54,068 nt of DNA from Lingula anatina (GCF_001039355.2 NW_019773527.1:13585-67652); one strand, 5' to 3'; positions 31,745-43,776 are shown, counted from the first letter of the stretch. Notes: a model not told the origin generated them from the sequence alone. Numbers and translations are program-made.

Positions 31745-33131
31745 GTTCCCCGCGGTAAGATCATCGTCCTGGAGATCCTCACTCTGGACATCACGTGGGA
31801 CCAGGAGAAGTGGCTGTGTCAAGACTACGTGGAGGTCAGGTACAGGGCTCACCTCTCCGAGACCGGGGGAAGGTACGTGGACTCTTGTTTTTACTCAATA
31901 CTACAATGTCCATTCTAAGATTGTATTGGGTAAAATCCCCAGTTTTACTGTATTCTACTTAACGCCAAGAGGAGTTATAACAGGGGCGGATTTAGGCCGT
32001 CTTCTGGGTCTTCCAGAAGACGGTCAGATTTTCAAGTTTACATTGACGGGTATCCAATTTTTAATGTTGGAAGACGGTCAAAATTGGAGGATGAATCAAC
32101 AAAGATAATTTGGAAGACTGTCAGTATATAGCTCTGGATCCGCCCCTGTATAATAATCTCTTAATCTGTTTGCATTCATCTTAAATCCCCGCAGAGTTGG
32201 ACTGGTCTGCTTGGAACAATGGTGTCATTGGGAATGGGCCTATCCTTGCTGGATACTTATTCTGAATGCGACCGGTGTAACGAAACTGAGGGTCCGTGAA
32301 ACAGAAAGTCCGCCCTCCATTTAGTTATAATGGTTAGGGTTAGCCTGACCTAGGTAGGTCAAAATCTAGGGTGAGCTTACCTGTACAAGTGAATGGGAGG
32401 CGGACTCTCTGTCATGGGGGACTCTCTGTCACGTTACACATGTGTCTAAAAAACCATCATCATCATCAACATTAACATCAAGTATGACGTAACTTGTATA
32501 AAACTAAATGAATGTCTATTATGAAATGATATATGTTACAATACCACGTACCATACAGGACTTTTCTCTGTGTAGGTTCTGCGGGACGACCCTGCCCAGT
32601 ACTCCTGTATACTCATACACCAATGAAATGTTGATATTATTCCGCACATTCAAAGGCGGTGGATACGGGTTTACAGCAAGATACCGAACTGGTGAGTACA
32701 AATGAGCTTTGCCGGTGATAGAGTAAATGAAAGAGAAAAGCGTCGCGCTGGTTGGGTTAAAAGGAGATAAATTATTTAAATATGTATCACAGTTTAAGGT
32801 GATTGCGATAGTTTTGCCCCGTCAAAGATAACTGGTGAATAGCAATCCGAGGATCTCAACTAACACATTTAATAGAATGTGTTGATAGGGATAAAAATAG
32901 ATGTACACCAGGTATAAGTACTTATTTGGAGATATTATCTTATAATTAGTCTTAAACATGTTGTTTTTCAGAGTCATGTGGGGGTTGCGCAGATCCAATA
33001 CGAGAAGAGCAGCACGCATGTTATAGGAAAGAAACAGAACAGTGCCAAGAATCGTGGGAGGAGGAGGAATATTTGAAATGCTCTTCGTTCTTCGGCAATG
33101 TGGGAGAGCCGTGTGGTCTACGGTAAATAAA

Positions 33132-33183
<52 letters not shown>

Positions 33184-35347
33184 GACATGATGATAATGAT
33201 GTTTGTTCAGTCTAATAAATATGTCCGATTGGATAAAACCCAAAATGGTCTGAGCGTGTTATAAAAAATATTCCATTTAAAAGATTTAAAAGATTATAGC
33301 AATTTATATGTAATTGTAAAAGGGACGTTCAATGTGCTTGTCTCATTACAAAAAGTAATTTTGTAGAGTTCAAACATGGATTGAGGTAATATTGTGAACG
33401 GTCATTGTATTCGCTACACCTTGATAATTAAAAGAAAAAATGTGAAATGTCCCGGAAAATTGAAGTTTGCCATTTAAAAGTCTAAACCTCAGCGTCTTCC
33501 TTCAAGCACAGAAACGTCCAAGTACATGTGTTACGGTAAATACCAAAAGCTGGCCGATGATAAAGAATGTTTGACAATTACGTTCTGTTAGTTACAAAGT
33601 TGGTTTTGTATTTTCAAGGCATGTGCGAAAGCAACGAAACATGACGTGTCACGTGGACAGACCATACTGTTGCCAGGGATTTGCTCTTGAGAATAAAAAG
33701 TGTGTTGGTGAGTAAAGATTTGCATTTTGACATTAGTTTAACAAATGCTAACAAATATTAAAGAAGCGGAATTGTAAATGAATAAATGAATAATGAATTA
33801 TTTGGCTATACACGTAATATACGAGAAAATGATTAAGCATAACATGGCTGGGTTTGAGCCGAGAACAACTCAATTTGAAGTTGTAATTGAATGCGCAACT
33901 ATTTGGTACCTCAGTTAATTTCAACGTGTAGCTCTGTAAATCTTTCTATCAATCTAGCTAGCTAGCTGTCAATCAAGGTAGCTGGCTAGCAGTCTGTCTA
34001 TCTATCCTTTCATCCCTACGTCTATCTTTTACAGCTGTAAGACCTGCTCGCGCTATACAAGACAGCCCAAGCGAGAATTACGGCGCCGTTACCATGCCAA
34101 CAATGTCTTTACGACAGTCGACACCGAAACTTGGCGGGAGTTTTGAGTCTTCGGACGAAAGAACCACGTGGCCGTGGAGTGGGTGGTCGGAGTGGGTCTG
34201 CTCTAAGCCGTCTTGTGGCTGCGGGACGGCTACGCGCACGCGCACTTGTCTACAGCCGGGTCACAGGAGTTGTGGGTAAGTAGCAAACTGGTTAATACAT
34301 TTACAGCAGAATGTTATGCATCACTGAGTTTAATGGTAGCATTTGAGTGCAATACTTAAAAAAAAATGCTGCCTAAAACGGTCTGTATAACGGCTTTGGA
34401 ATGTATAATGCAATTCAAAATTATACGACAGTGGATGTACACTCATATTTCTTAAATAGCATTAAGAAATGTTTATCGTTCAATTTCATTTAAGTCGATT
34501 GAATTATATTTCTTTTTTTTAAAATAGCTGACATTGTATCAGATGAAATTATATAAGCAGTGAAAACACTAATGTGATTGTTTGGTTAACTTTTCATCAT
34601 ATAATCTTTCCAGTGGACAACACAGTCAGACAGAGAGGCGAGCCTGTAGTAACAGACCATGTTATTGCTCTGTAAAAGCTCCCACTTACTATCCTTGTCC
34701 AGGGACCCATTACTTCGGTAGGACTAACATGTGTGTAGGGTAAGTATCAAAAGACCAAAATGATCATACAATGTTTCATGAAAATTATGATTACAGTTCC
34801 AATGTCATTTGCCTCAAAGTTTTTTTTTTTTTTAATTTTATTTTTCATTTTATTATTTGTATTATTATTTTGTTTTGTTTTTAATGCAAGGATGTCGTAT
34901 TATTGGTTGGTTGCAGAAATATATAAGAACCAAAAATAATTATTACTTTATTACTACTGTACTTCTTCTGCATTTAAATTGTTCATAAAATTATGATGAT
35001 GCATAGTCTGTGTTGTTTCCTGTCACTGAATGACATCAAAAAGTTTCTAATTGCCACTTTTTCCATTAAATCATGGAACTGTAAATGGCAAATAACTTTG
35101 AAAGTTTGCAATGTATACAATGTATATTTATTTGATATTGCTTTTTGTTTTTAGAAGATTGAAATTGTTTCAGTATTGTTATTTTGAACTCACTATGAAA
35201 AACAAATCATTTTGGACTCACAATAATAACAGTTATTCTTTATTATTTCCCAGCTATACCACCCAGAAGAAGGTGTGTCCGCAGGCAGAGCAACAGTGTT
35301 GCCCTGGTCAATCACAGATCGGTTCCGTGTGTTCTCCGTGGAAGTAG
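31745..35347 (+). CDS. CUB/thrombospondin-1 domain secreted protein (5' partial)
   Basis: Seven exons with matching phases: 31745-31872, 32576-32691, 32972-33122, 33619-33707, 34035-34275, 34614-34739 and 35254-35347 (TAG). They give about 314 residues. Exons 1-2 encode the second half of a CUB domain (CQDYVEVRYRAH, then RFCGTTLPSTPVYSYTNEML and GYGFTARYR). Exons 3-4 are Cys-rich with no family I recognise. Exons 5-6 hold a thrombospondin type 1 repeat (WPWSGWSEWVCSKPSCGCGT, then RTRTCLQP and RRACSNRPC). The last two exons hold a further Cys-rich tail ending CSPWK. The first CUB half and the signal peptide are missing, because exon 1 starts at an acceptor. They may lie upstream in sequence lost at the bad joins (28320, 30424). 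It is likely an extracellular matrix or secreted protein. No specific name can be given. Confidence 0.85.
31981..32148. mobile_element. hAT-like MITE with 5-bp target duplication, copy 3
   Basis: 168 bp from CAGGGGCGGATTTAGG to GGATCCGCCCCTG with exact TATAA on both sides (31976-31980 and 32149-32153). The interior shares CTTCTGG and GAAGACGGTCA words with 21782-21915. It lies in the first intron of the CUB/TSP1 gene. Confidence 0.9.
32290..32445. mobile_element. Short TIR element of the GACAGAGAG family, inverted copy
   Basis: It starts GGTCCGTGAAACAGAAAGTC and ends GACTCTCTGTCACGTTACAC. The interior TTAGGGTTAGCCTGACC and GTGAATGGGAGGCGGACTC is the reverse of 21260-21432. It lies in an intron of the CUB/TSP1 gene. 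Confidence 0.78.
33130..33182. repeat. (AAT)n microsatellite
   Basis: About 17 tandem AAT units directly after the donor of the CUB/TSP1 exon ending at 33122. Confidence 0.96.
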
Positions 35348-38300
35348 GCGGAGCAATAGATGTCACCGTTACCAATCACAGCGTAGTACGTTGTTTTCTC
35401 CGTAGAGGAAGCATTAGGGGTGGAAGCCTTGGCACCCTATCTAGTTGATGCTCATTATTTATTATCCCCGGGCAATGAGATAAGAAAATCAGGTGACACT
35501 ATGCTCGTCCAACCTGAAGTGACAATGTGTCCGAGGATTTAACCGTTAGAATTTCTTAAGAAGAAAAGAAGAGAAATGTCAATATAAGTGACAAATCATG
35601 CCACGATGCGACACCGCACGGCCATGTGCATGGCGTCATTTTCCGAGGAAGTCTTATCCGTAAATGGCAGAGGAAATAGGGGCAAGAGATGGACAAGGCA
35701 AAGACATTTGAATAACGGAAGTGAACAGTTTTGAACCTTTGGAAGTTCAAAGTTCACATCCTGTGTGTTCTTCATAATGATTACACATACTTAGGTGTAC
35801 CGTTGTTCATAAGAGCAGAGTTGACCACTCCAAGAACAGCACTTCTTCACCAAGATAAGAGTCTAACATGTTAGCCGCAATCCTCCAGAGGACAAAGGGA
35901 GCGGTTGTTCATTAATTTGACTCATGTATCTTTTGAATATTTAAGTATTAGCGCCAGAATCACTGTGATTTTGTTGTGTCACATTTCCAAGAATCTGGAC
36001 ACACACCTCGCCCACCGAACGTTCTCTATTCTGGTTGGCTATTTCCAAGCGCGGTTGGGTCGCGTTGTTCTAAAAAATGTACAAGCTTTCATAAGTAAAG
36101 AGTACAATTGAATAATGTCCTAAGAGTACTATTCTAAATCATATCTGGGTAAGTTAGAGATGTGTCTCGGGGCGTGCGATTTGTTAAAAATCAGTCCTAA
36201 AATAAATTATAAGGTATGTGAAACGCATAAGCTGTTAGGGAATCTGATATGCGGGATTAACTTGTAGCTACATTACGTCATGTTTACGTCATGATGACAT
36301 CACAACAGCAACATGACGTCCTAATTATCCTACATACCCGTGTGACTCAAAATTAAAAAGTATTGGACTTGTTTAATCACGGAAAATTACACATATCATT
36401 AATGGCAGAACTGTGTCAACGTGTCGGGCAGACGTATTTTTGAATCATTGACTGGCAATCTTAAAGGGATTATCATCCAGATAAGTTTTAAGTGAAATAG
36501 AAAAGTGCGTTCTCCTGATTATTTAATATCATGCGTTATTTATATGAATTAAAATGTGTGGTTAAAAGACGTTGTATTTGTGCATTAAAAGAAATGAAGG
36601 TGAATCAGGAATTTTTTTATTGTAAGTTATTTAAAGCTCGTGTATGAAGATCACGTTTGTTTTTATTGAGGCCTATACAAGGGGCGATTTCATCATTTAA
36701 GTTTGCAAGACATGAAAAAAGGAGTGCGGGGTAAAAGTTTCCTGGTGAACAAAATAAATTTGCAGATGGGCAACTTCTTAATAATGTATTCCACATAGAA
36801 ATACGTTTTTGGAGTTAAGTTTGCATTGTCTTCGTTTGTGAGAAAAAACATCAGATTGTTTATACCGATTATACAGACTATACGTATCTTAGTCCGAGTT
36901 TCAATTCCGATGTTAACCATTTTCTTTATATTCAGACCCCCATAATCATACGCTTATAAGGCTATGACATCAAGCAGCGTTTTGGTTCAAGTTTGCAGGG
37001 CCAACTGCAAATGATGCTTTCATCACCAAGGTTCATGAGGTCAAACGTGTTAGTGGCGTGGCAAATTTGAACGCACGCCGTTGAGGGCAAGAGCCCGATA
37101 CACGTGCGCACATGGGGAGCTGAAAATGAAGACCTTGGCTTGTACTGGGCTTGGATTTAAGAGTAATTTTATCGGATGTTAGGACGGGTTGATGACGTTT
37201 ATGGTCTTTCATTACATGCGTCATGCCTTTGTTGTTATAGGAAATTGATGTCTTACAGAATTACGAAAAGCGGAAGCTTTTGAAGTTAAAGGCGAATATG
37301 TGCAATAAGTGTAATATAATCCAACTGAAAAAAAAAACAGTAATAACTTCCACCAAAAATTCTGCTTTGTTAAAAAGTTACAATGTTGTTAACCATGACA
37401 TTCTATGTGAAAATTTCAAATGTTATTGTTCATGTTATATTGTACTCAAATTATTTTATTTAATTAAGTGACAAGTTTATGTCTCAGTAAGTACTTGCAA
37501 ATGTGAAATGATCAAAGCATTTATTGATTAAGTCTCTCTCTTTATTATTTAATTGGATAGTGTAAATATTTATAAAGTGTATATAAGATTCCACGCGAGA
37601 GATGAATAAACAACTTTGTTTAATGTTTCTTCTTCAATTGCGACGTCTTTGTGAAATGCTTACCCTGAAAGAAAAAGACAGAGAAAGGAAAATGGAAGAA
37701 ATAAAATGAAAAAAAGAGAAAAACTGACTAAAATTTAGAAATAGTAAAATTGGAATTTTTATGATTTAACTGTGGATTAATCTGCCCGGTTTCATTAATG
37801 CTGGATAGCGCTGTCCAAGAGAAAGTTCAGTAGTCTGCAAGGTGCCCCTCTGTATCGTTCAAACCATTTCCAAAATTGCAAATGTTAATTATGTTTATAA
37901 ATATGGAAGACCGTTAACCACATTAAATGTGCCAATATTTCTTTATCCGTAATTAAAAGCATAACTCTTCGTTGTCTTTGCGGGACAATACGGAATAATT
38001 TATACCTTCTGAACCAATAGGAAAGGTCCTGCAGAACGCCCCCTACTGGCTGATTTGACCCTGACCTCTCTGACTGCACTGTATCGTCTGCTGAGCGATA
38101 TTCACTAGAGCTCACCTGACGCACTGCATTGTGTTCTGTTTCGGATCCTTGCTGGTGTGTATGTGTGTGTTGGGGGGAGGGGAGGGGATGGTTTTCCTTG
38201 ATCAATGATGGACTTATATCTGCAGTCTCATCTAATAATATCCCTTGGTTAGTTTTTCCTAAATCAGAATAAATGACGACATGGTTGAAACAGTGCTACA

Positions 38301-38560
38301 GCAACAATTATTTTCTTTCTTTTTTTTTTCTCACCTATCTAGTCGCAGTCGTTTGAATCCCGTGTTGGCATTACCCATTACGTCCCGTTTTTTTATTTCT
38401 ATAGGGAGTGTTTAATTTATATAAATATGTAGTCAGAAAAGAAATAAGACGCAAAATGGGATCCCATTCAGGCTATCGGTCTACGTAGGCTACACCGATC
38501 CAACTGTTTTTATTCTCTTAAACGCCAGGTGGAGGCTTGTTATTCTGTTAAAATAATTCC
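35348..38560. other. Long non-coding stretch downstream of the CUB/TSP1 gene
   Basis: No ORF with recognisable content on either strand and no clear repeat. The start is probably 3' UTR. It includes AT-rich stretches and, at 38155-38190, a short GT/G-rich tract. No RNA gene was recognised. Confidence 0.5.
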
Positions 38561-38623
38561 ATTCAGTGATAGTCATTGCTGAGTAGGATCGATCTACGTT
38601 GATTGATGGGAATGGACCCTAAT

Positions 38624-38750
38624 CAGGGGCGGATCCAGAGATATTTTCTGACAGTCTTCCAAATTATCTTTGTTGATCCAGCCGTCATTTCTGTCCGTCT
38701 TCCGACAGAAAAAGTTAGATGCCGGTCATTGTTAACTTGAAAGTCTGAAG
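38624..38750. mobile_element. hAT-like MITE fragment (reverse orientation)
   Basis: It begins CAGGGGCGGATCCAGAGATA, the reverse of the right end of 21782-21915, continues through TCTTCCGACAGAAAAAGTTA, and stops where the CCCCCGTCAC element begins. The missing end suggests it was cut by that insertion. Just before it (38560-38620) is a worn end of the Harbinger-like family (GATCGATCTACGTTGATTG). Confidence 0.75.
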
Positions 38751-39628
38751 CCCCCGTCACACTTATTCGGAATCAGCAGGAGGAATCACATTAGAGGAAT
38801 ATTCGAACTGGCAAGTGACTTAAAGCCCCCGTCAAACCATTTCGAAATCAGTAGGAATCAAGCCGGAATTACTAAATTTAAAAATTCGTACCATATTCGG
38901 GAGGGAATTTCAAATTATCATAAAATATTACGGCTTTGTAAGAATGCCTCTGGAATACTAAGAATGCACATTGAACCCGCCTGGAATGATTCTTGCACAT
39001 TCAAGGTATATTACCTCTCAAATGCAGCTCAAATGTAGTTGGAAAACTGTAGGGATATTGCGATAAATTTCCTCTTGCAATGCACTTCGAAAGTTTTTGA
39101 CATGACAAAAACATTCGAGCCGGCCACAAGAATAGGTAAAAATATTTGGAATGCACTCGGAATTTTTATAATGTTTTTAGAATGCTCTTCGAATATCCTG
39201 GAATGCACAAATAATTGTATTTCAGACGCCATTCTTAATCATTCCGCCTCTAGTGTGACGGGGGTTTTATATCACGCCAGAATGTTTCGAATGTGCCTCG
39301 GATGAGCTGAAATATTAATGTTGCCAGCAATCGAACTACACTAGTGGGCGGTTCAAAGTATATTCTAAATATTCTTACTGCCTTCTTACAGCATCAGAAA
39401 TATTCCTAGTTTTCCAACTACATTCGAACTTCTTTTGAGAGCTACACAGTCGAAAATGCACTCATCATTCCAGGCGAATTCAAGCGCATTCTGAGTATTC
39501 CAACGGCACTCTTACAATAATTAAGGTCAATTTGAAATTTTTCCCCGAATGTGGTGCGAATTTTAAAAATTCTTCGTTCATGCTCATTCTTCTCCATTCC
39601 TGCTGATTCCGAATAAGTGTGACGGGGG
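38751..39628. mobile_element. TIR element with CCCCCGTCACAC ends (outer of a nested pair)
   Basis: The left end CCCCCGTCACACTTATTCGG and the right end CCGAATAAGTGTGACGGGGG are perfect inverted repeats, extending inward through AATCAGCAGGA. The interior is AT-rich with long imperfect palindromic similarity and many GGAATnC-like words. No ORF has transposase features. A second element of the same family lies inside (38826-39264). No clear target duplication. Confidence 0.88.
38826..39264. mobile_element. Inner CCCCCGTCA element nested in a relative
   Basis: The left end is CCCCCGTCAAACCATTTCG and the right end TCTAGTGTGACGGGGG. It is 439 bp and lies wholly inside 38751-39628, near the left end of the outer copy. 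Confidence 0.78.
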
Positions 39629-39943
39629 TATCAATCCGACCATGCTACGGTTAATAAAACATCTAGCACTGGAACTTGGAAGAAGGCCTTAAAACGCAAA
39701 GATCCCTTATTATGTCACTGACACTCGATCAAATCTCTGCAGCAGATCTCTGGCACCAATAGCTCGTCTTTTTCTATGTTGCGTGCACTAAATTTATTTG
39801 TCTTATGTGGGTTCATTACTGGGTGATTTAGAACCGCCATTCTGTTATGTCTGATTTAGTTAATATAGATCTTAACTTCATACAGTATGTTTGTTGGACT
39901 AATTACTTTTACATCTGCCATAAGTGAAACATCACATGCGTAA

Positions 39944-40157
39944 GGGCGCATTCCCATAGATTTTAGATCGATCTATGCCCGTGGGGAGTCTCACTAGATT
40001 ACTGTCAGATAATCCGGCTTAAATGTCCGTCCCGCCTACTACAAGCTGTATGGGGGTAATTAAGTTTTGTGCCCGCTCGGCTGACAGCTATTTAGCGTGA
40101 ACCCCCAGGGAGTTAGGTCGATCTAGTTGGATTGATCTTATATCTGGGAATGGGGTC
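39944..40157. mobile_element. PIF/Harbinger-like MITE, copy 3
   Basis: 214 bp flanked by TAA on both sides (39941-39943 and 40158-40160). The ends are GGGCGCATTCCCATAGATTT and GGGAATGGGGTC. The interior matches 18961-19185. Confidence 0.87.
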
Positions 40158-40175
40158 TAAGACGTTAACCTACTT

Positions 40176-40177
<2 letters not shown>

Positions 40178-40249
<72 letters not shown>
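40178..40249. repeat. (TA)n-(TG)n microsatellite
   Basis: About 29 TA units followed by a short TG run, directly downstream of the Harbinger-like MITE. Confidence 0.96.
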
Positions 40250-40637
40250 AAGAGTAGCTATTCTGAACTTTGGATTGTACAGCTTTCTCTTCGGTATGCT
40301 GAACTTCATCGTGCATGAACAAGGTCAGTAACGACATTTTTCTCTCATAAAGTCCGATTATAAAACGTCAACATGAAGGGTTATTTTGTGAGAATAAATT
40401 TATTTTAAAACACAAGTATCGTAGGCCTGATAGCGCTCGTAGCGTTCTCTAGCGGCAGTTTATACAGTGCACAGCAATCACCCATGTGCAGCGTAGCAGA
40501 ATCTTAAAGCCGTTTCTATGAGATCTTGTAATACTTCAACTTTGCTTGTTGTTCTACATGTAGAAAGTGGATGTTTTGAAAATGATTTCAATTCATGGAA
40601 AACAAGGAACACAAACAATGCAAGTGACAAGTTACAA

Positions 40638-40921
40638 CCCGCACGAAAATGCAGTAGTATCGAAGTAGCAAAGAAGCATTAACGCAGTAGTGGTGTGGAG
40701 CATATTTGCAGTAGAAATGCAGCATAGCCTACTGCAATTCTACTTCAAAAATTACATAGGGTCGTACAGAGGAGGAGCATTAATGCAGTAGATTTGCAGC
40801 TTGATAGAAGCATGTTTCAAATATACTAATTAGCTCCCCAGTCGAAGCAGATTTGAAGCATGTTTGCAGTAGAATTGCAGTAGTCTACTGCGCTGGAGTA
40901 TCTACTTCGTTTGCGTGCGGG
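40638..40921. mobile_element. GCAGTAG-rich TIR element
   Basis: It starts CCCGCACGAAAATGCAGTAG and ends CTACTTCGTTTGCGTGCGGG, which are imperfect inverted repeats. The 284-bp body is built from recurring GCAGTAG, GAAGCA and TTGCAG words in both orientations. No ORF. No target duplication is evident. Confidence 0.78.
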
Positions 40922-41739
40922 AATACTTGCACTAGTATAGAAAGAGGGACTTGTTTACGTCCACAGCCATCGATGTAACTAATGGTATGAAAATGTTAGA
41001 AATCGAGATCGGACACTGACAATAACATATGCAGTCGAGAGCAGACGGAAGTGCTTGTATAAACGTAAGTTCATTAATATTTTTATCAGTTTTGGGAGCT
41101 TCAAACTTTCAGACGCTATCACTCCAGTTGTATCAGGTCGTATCTTGCGTCCGCATAGCGCGTTTGATAAAACGTAGCTCACGTTTTAAATGAACTTACG
41201 TGGTAACAGGTATTGATTACGCTCTGCATGCTGGGTAAAAAGGACAAACGAGTTTCCTGGTTGTGTTCCGCAATCTGGAGTCGTTCCATAATGCGAGGTA
41301 GGAGTCTACAATAGACAAACTTACAGGGAATTAAAGGGTCGCTTAACGACAGTCAACGGAACAAGGTAATTGGGTTAATATTTCAGTTGATTAAAAGGGA
41401 ATTACCGCAGTGGTTTAATTATACTACCCTGGGAAAATTATGGCTATGCAGTGCTAATAGTAATAAGCCAGTAGTTCTCATCCAGTTTTCTCAATGTAAG
41501 TTTTGTCATTCTGTATGCAAAAATGGTAGGTACAATATTATTCCGCAGAATTGCAGTCAGAACACGAGGGAAATGATCGCTAAGTTCTGCATTTTTCAGT
41601 AAAATTAATATCTTCAGCACTGTTAAGTTCCCTGGTCAGGTCCTATGATTTTCTACGCGGCCTCGTCTTCCACGCTGGTACATGTAGCTGATGCAAAACT
41701 GTAATTTATCCACGAATACACATCCCCAGGAGGACAAAA

Positions 41740-42985
41740 AAGGTATAACTAAACGGTTGACTAAAATACACGTCAGCAACTGAGGACAGAGTTCTCAGCA
41801 ATAAATTCATATAGTACGCGTCTACGGTCGTTAAATCCTTTGCATTAACCGTAAAAAAGAGATGTTTCACTGTAGGCTGATACAGTTATGGTCTTAGCAT
41901 AAATAAATAACGGATTTCTTGTCTAACGCAACTGCATTCAATCTGACACAAATTCAAGTTATTGTGGACGGGTCAAGTTATATTGAGGTATGTAATAGAT
42001 ATCTTATTTAGACCACGGGTCCATGAACGGGTTATAATGCATTCATGCGAGACGTGCGGTTATGCGAGTTACACCACGTCTAAGTCTTTTGTTCTTCACT
42101 TCCACCGTGGTCTAACATGTGTTAAAGAAGACGTAAAAAAACCTAGCCCTGTCAACTTGGCGTGGCAGCGTTTTCAGCAATTAGTTCATATAGGACGAAG
42201 CTATGACCGTAAAGTCCTTTGCATATAGATGCAGTTGTTTCACTGTATTGGCAGCAGGTGAAAAAAAAATGCCGCAGAGCACCCTCTTTTTATTTTTGGT
42301 CATTGACAGATTTGAACAACAGTGTTATCTATAAACTCCCGTACCTTAACTCAATTCCAGCACTTAAAACACGACAAATAAATTGAGGTAGCTGTATAGA
42401 TTCTTATCAACTTGAATGGCACACCTTAGTTACAAATACCGGCTCCCACCTGTGAGAGAAACAATTTTTTATCTAGATCCTAAGGACCTTCTTTATCAGC
42501 AACATATGGTCTTTATTTCTTTTTTTTAATCAGCAACCTATGATTTTTATTGCCTTATTTTATCAGCAACCTATGTTTATTTTAATGTGGTGTTGTGACA
42601 CTTCTCTATTATCAGCGGCCCGTTCCTTTGGCAAAGGGCGCTTAAGCCAGTTAAAGGTGCGAAAATGGACATTTTAGCCTTGCCGTCATTTTCAGTTACG
42701 TAAATAAATAGCTATACATTTGTCTATCGCAGCACAGTGTCAAATCAAATATAAGTTGCCGAGAAAATAAAAGCTATTTTACAGCTTATTTTGAAGACCG
42801 GTTGCCTATATGGCTGATACAAAAATACGGTCTATACACATTCCTCGGGTGACCTTAAACGTTTAACTAAACGTTTGAGTAAAACACTATAATAAATTCA
42901 TACTGTACGCGGCTTTGATCGCTGGATCATTCGCATCCATATTGCCGTGAACAGAGATGTTTTGCTGTAAGCAGTTAGGTATAAA
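41740..42985. repeat. Three diverged direct repeats of about 100 bp
   Basis: The word series AATTCATAtnGnACG, GTTAAATCnTTTGCAT and GATGTTTCACTGTA occurs at about 41797-41880, 42175-42255 and 42889-42975. The first and third also share TAACTAAACG upstream. A separate set of three ATCAGCAACCTATG-type units about 32 bp apart is at 42497-42580. ORFs crossing these repeats have no family features. Confidence 0.6.
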
Positions 42986-43586
42986 AGTCACAGCACAACA
43001 GTGACAGCATGGGTGCACGATTTGTAATAACCAGCTTGTTGGTCTTCAATTTGCTCTTTTTTTTCACCAAAAAGTCAACTGAGACAGGCAGATATAGATT
43101 TCTGCTACATAATTTTAGGGCTAAACCTCAAGTCTCTACCACAGTAAAGCTCTCTCTATCTGTCGATCCCTCTAGCTTTTGTAGTCTCTCTCCTTCTCTC
43201 TCATTTTTATTACATTTTTATCGCTTAACTCAATTTGCATTTTAAATGAACTTCATCTGATATGCAACTTGCTACAAACACCATGTTAATGGCCTGAATA
43301 TATTATAGCTATTATAAAAAACAATGGATTTTATTATAAAAATCAAATTTCGTTAAATGCGTATGTGTATTATTACAGATACAATAGGTTAATTACTTAT
43401 GAGGAAACGGACACAGGTGACAGTTACTATCTCAATCACGGCACTTCCAACTTCTTCCCCCGATTCTCGGTCCCATTTCTGTTACACACACACGTGCTCA
43501 GTTACATATATCACAGAGATTCTATTTTTGAAACGCACGCTAGCCGACAATTATCTAAACATAGTTGAGTAATTGATGGATGTATT

Positions 43587-43776
43587 GCGGCAGGTTTCTG
43601 CATCGGTGTCTTCTTGAGCATTTAACCTGTGGTGGGTTTGGAAGCAATCGTACGGTACGCCGTTTCTTTTTGTTAGTGATGATACCTTCTTTAACCTTCC
43701 TGTTTTACCTCTGGATAATGGGATATTGAAACCTGCAGCAACATTGGATATCAACGTCACGTGGCCAGACAAATGG
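43587..43776 (+). pseudogene. Decayed fragment of a DUF288 gene
   Basis: It aligns to 46885-47081 of the intact DUF288 gene downstream: GGCAGGTTTCTGCATCG, then CTTCTT-AGCATTTAACCT, CGCCGTTTCTTTTTGTnAGT, GATGATACCTTCTTTAACCT and GTCACGTGGCCAGACA. It has small insertions and deletions, including 3-4 extra bases near 43654 and about 25 missing before 43700, which break the frame. Nothing recognisable of the rest of the gene lies on either side. This is a remnant of an old tandem paralogue rather than an active gene. Confidence 0.88.

Noticed and set aside
39029-39305. Overlapping 67-aa and 88-aa ORFs on opposite strands
   Set aside because: They lie inside the palindromic CCCCCGTCA element and have no protein features.
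41962-42228. 88-aa ORF with CETCGYASYTTSKSFVLHFH resembling a C2H2 finger
   Set aside because: The His spacing is wrong for C2H2. The ORF overlaps a local repeat and has no partner exons.
43009-43245. 78-aa ORF with a hydrophobic N-terminus (signal-anchor-like)
   Set aside because: It could be the lost anchor exon of the dead DUF288 copy, but no homology to the intact gene was seen and the rest is Ser/Phe-rich low complexity.
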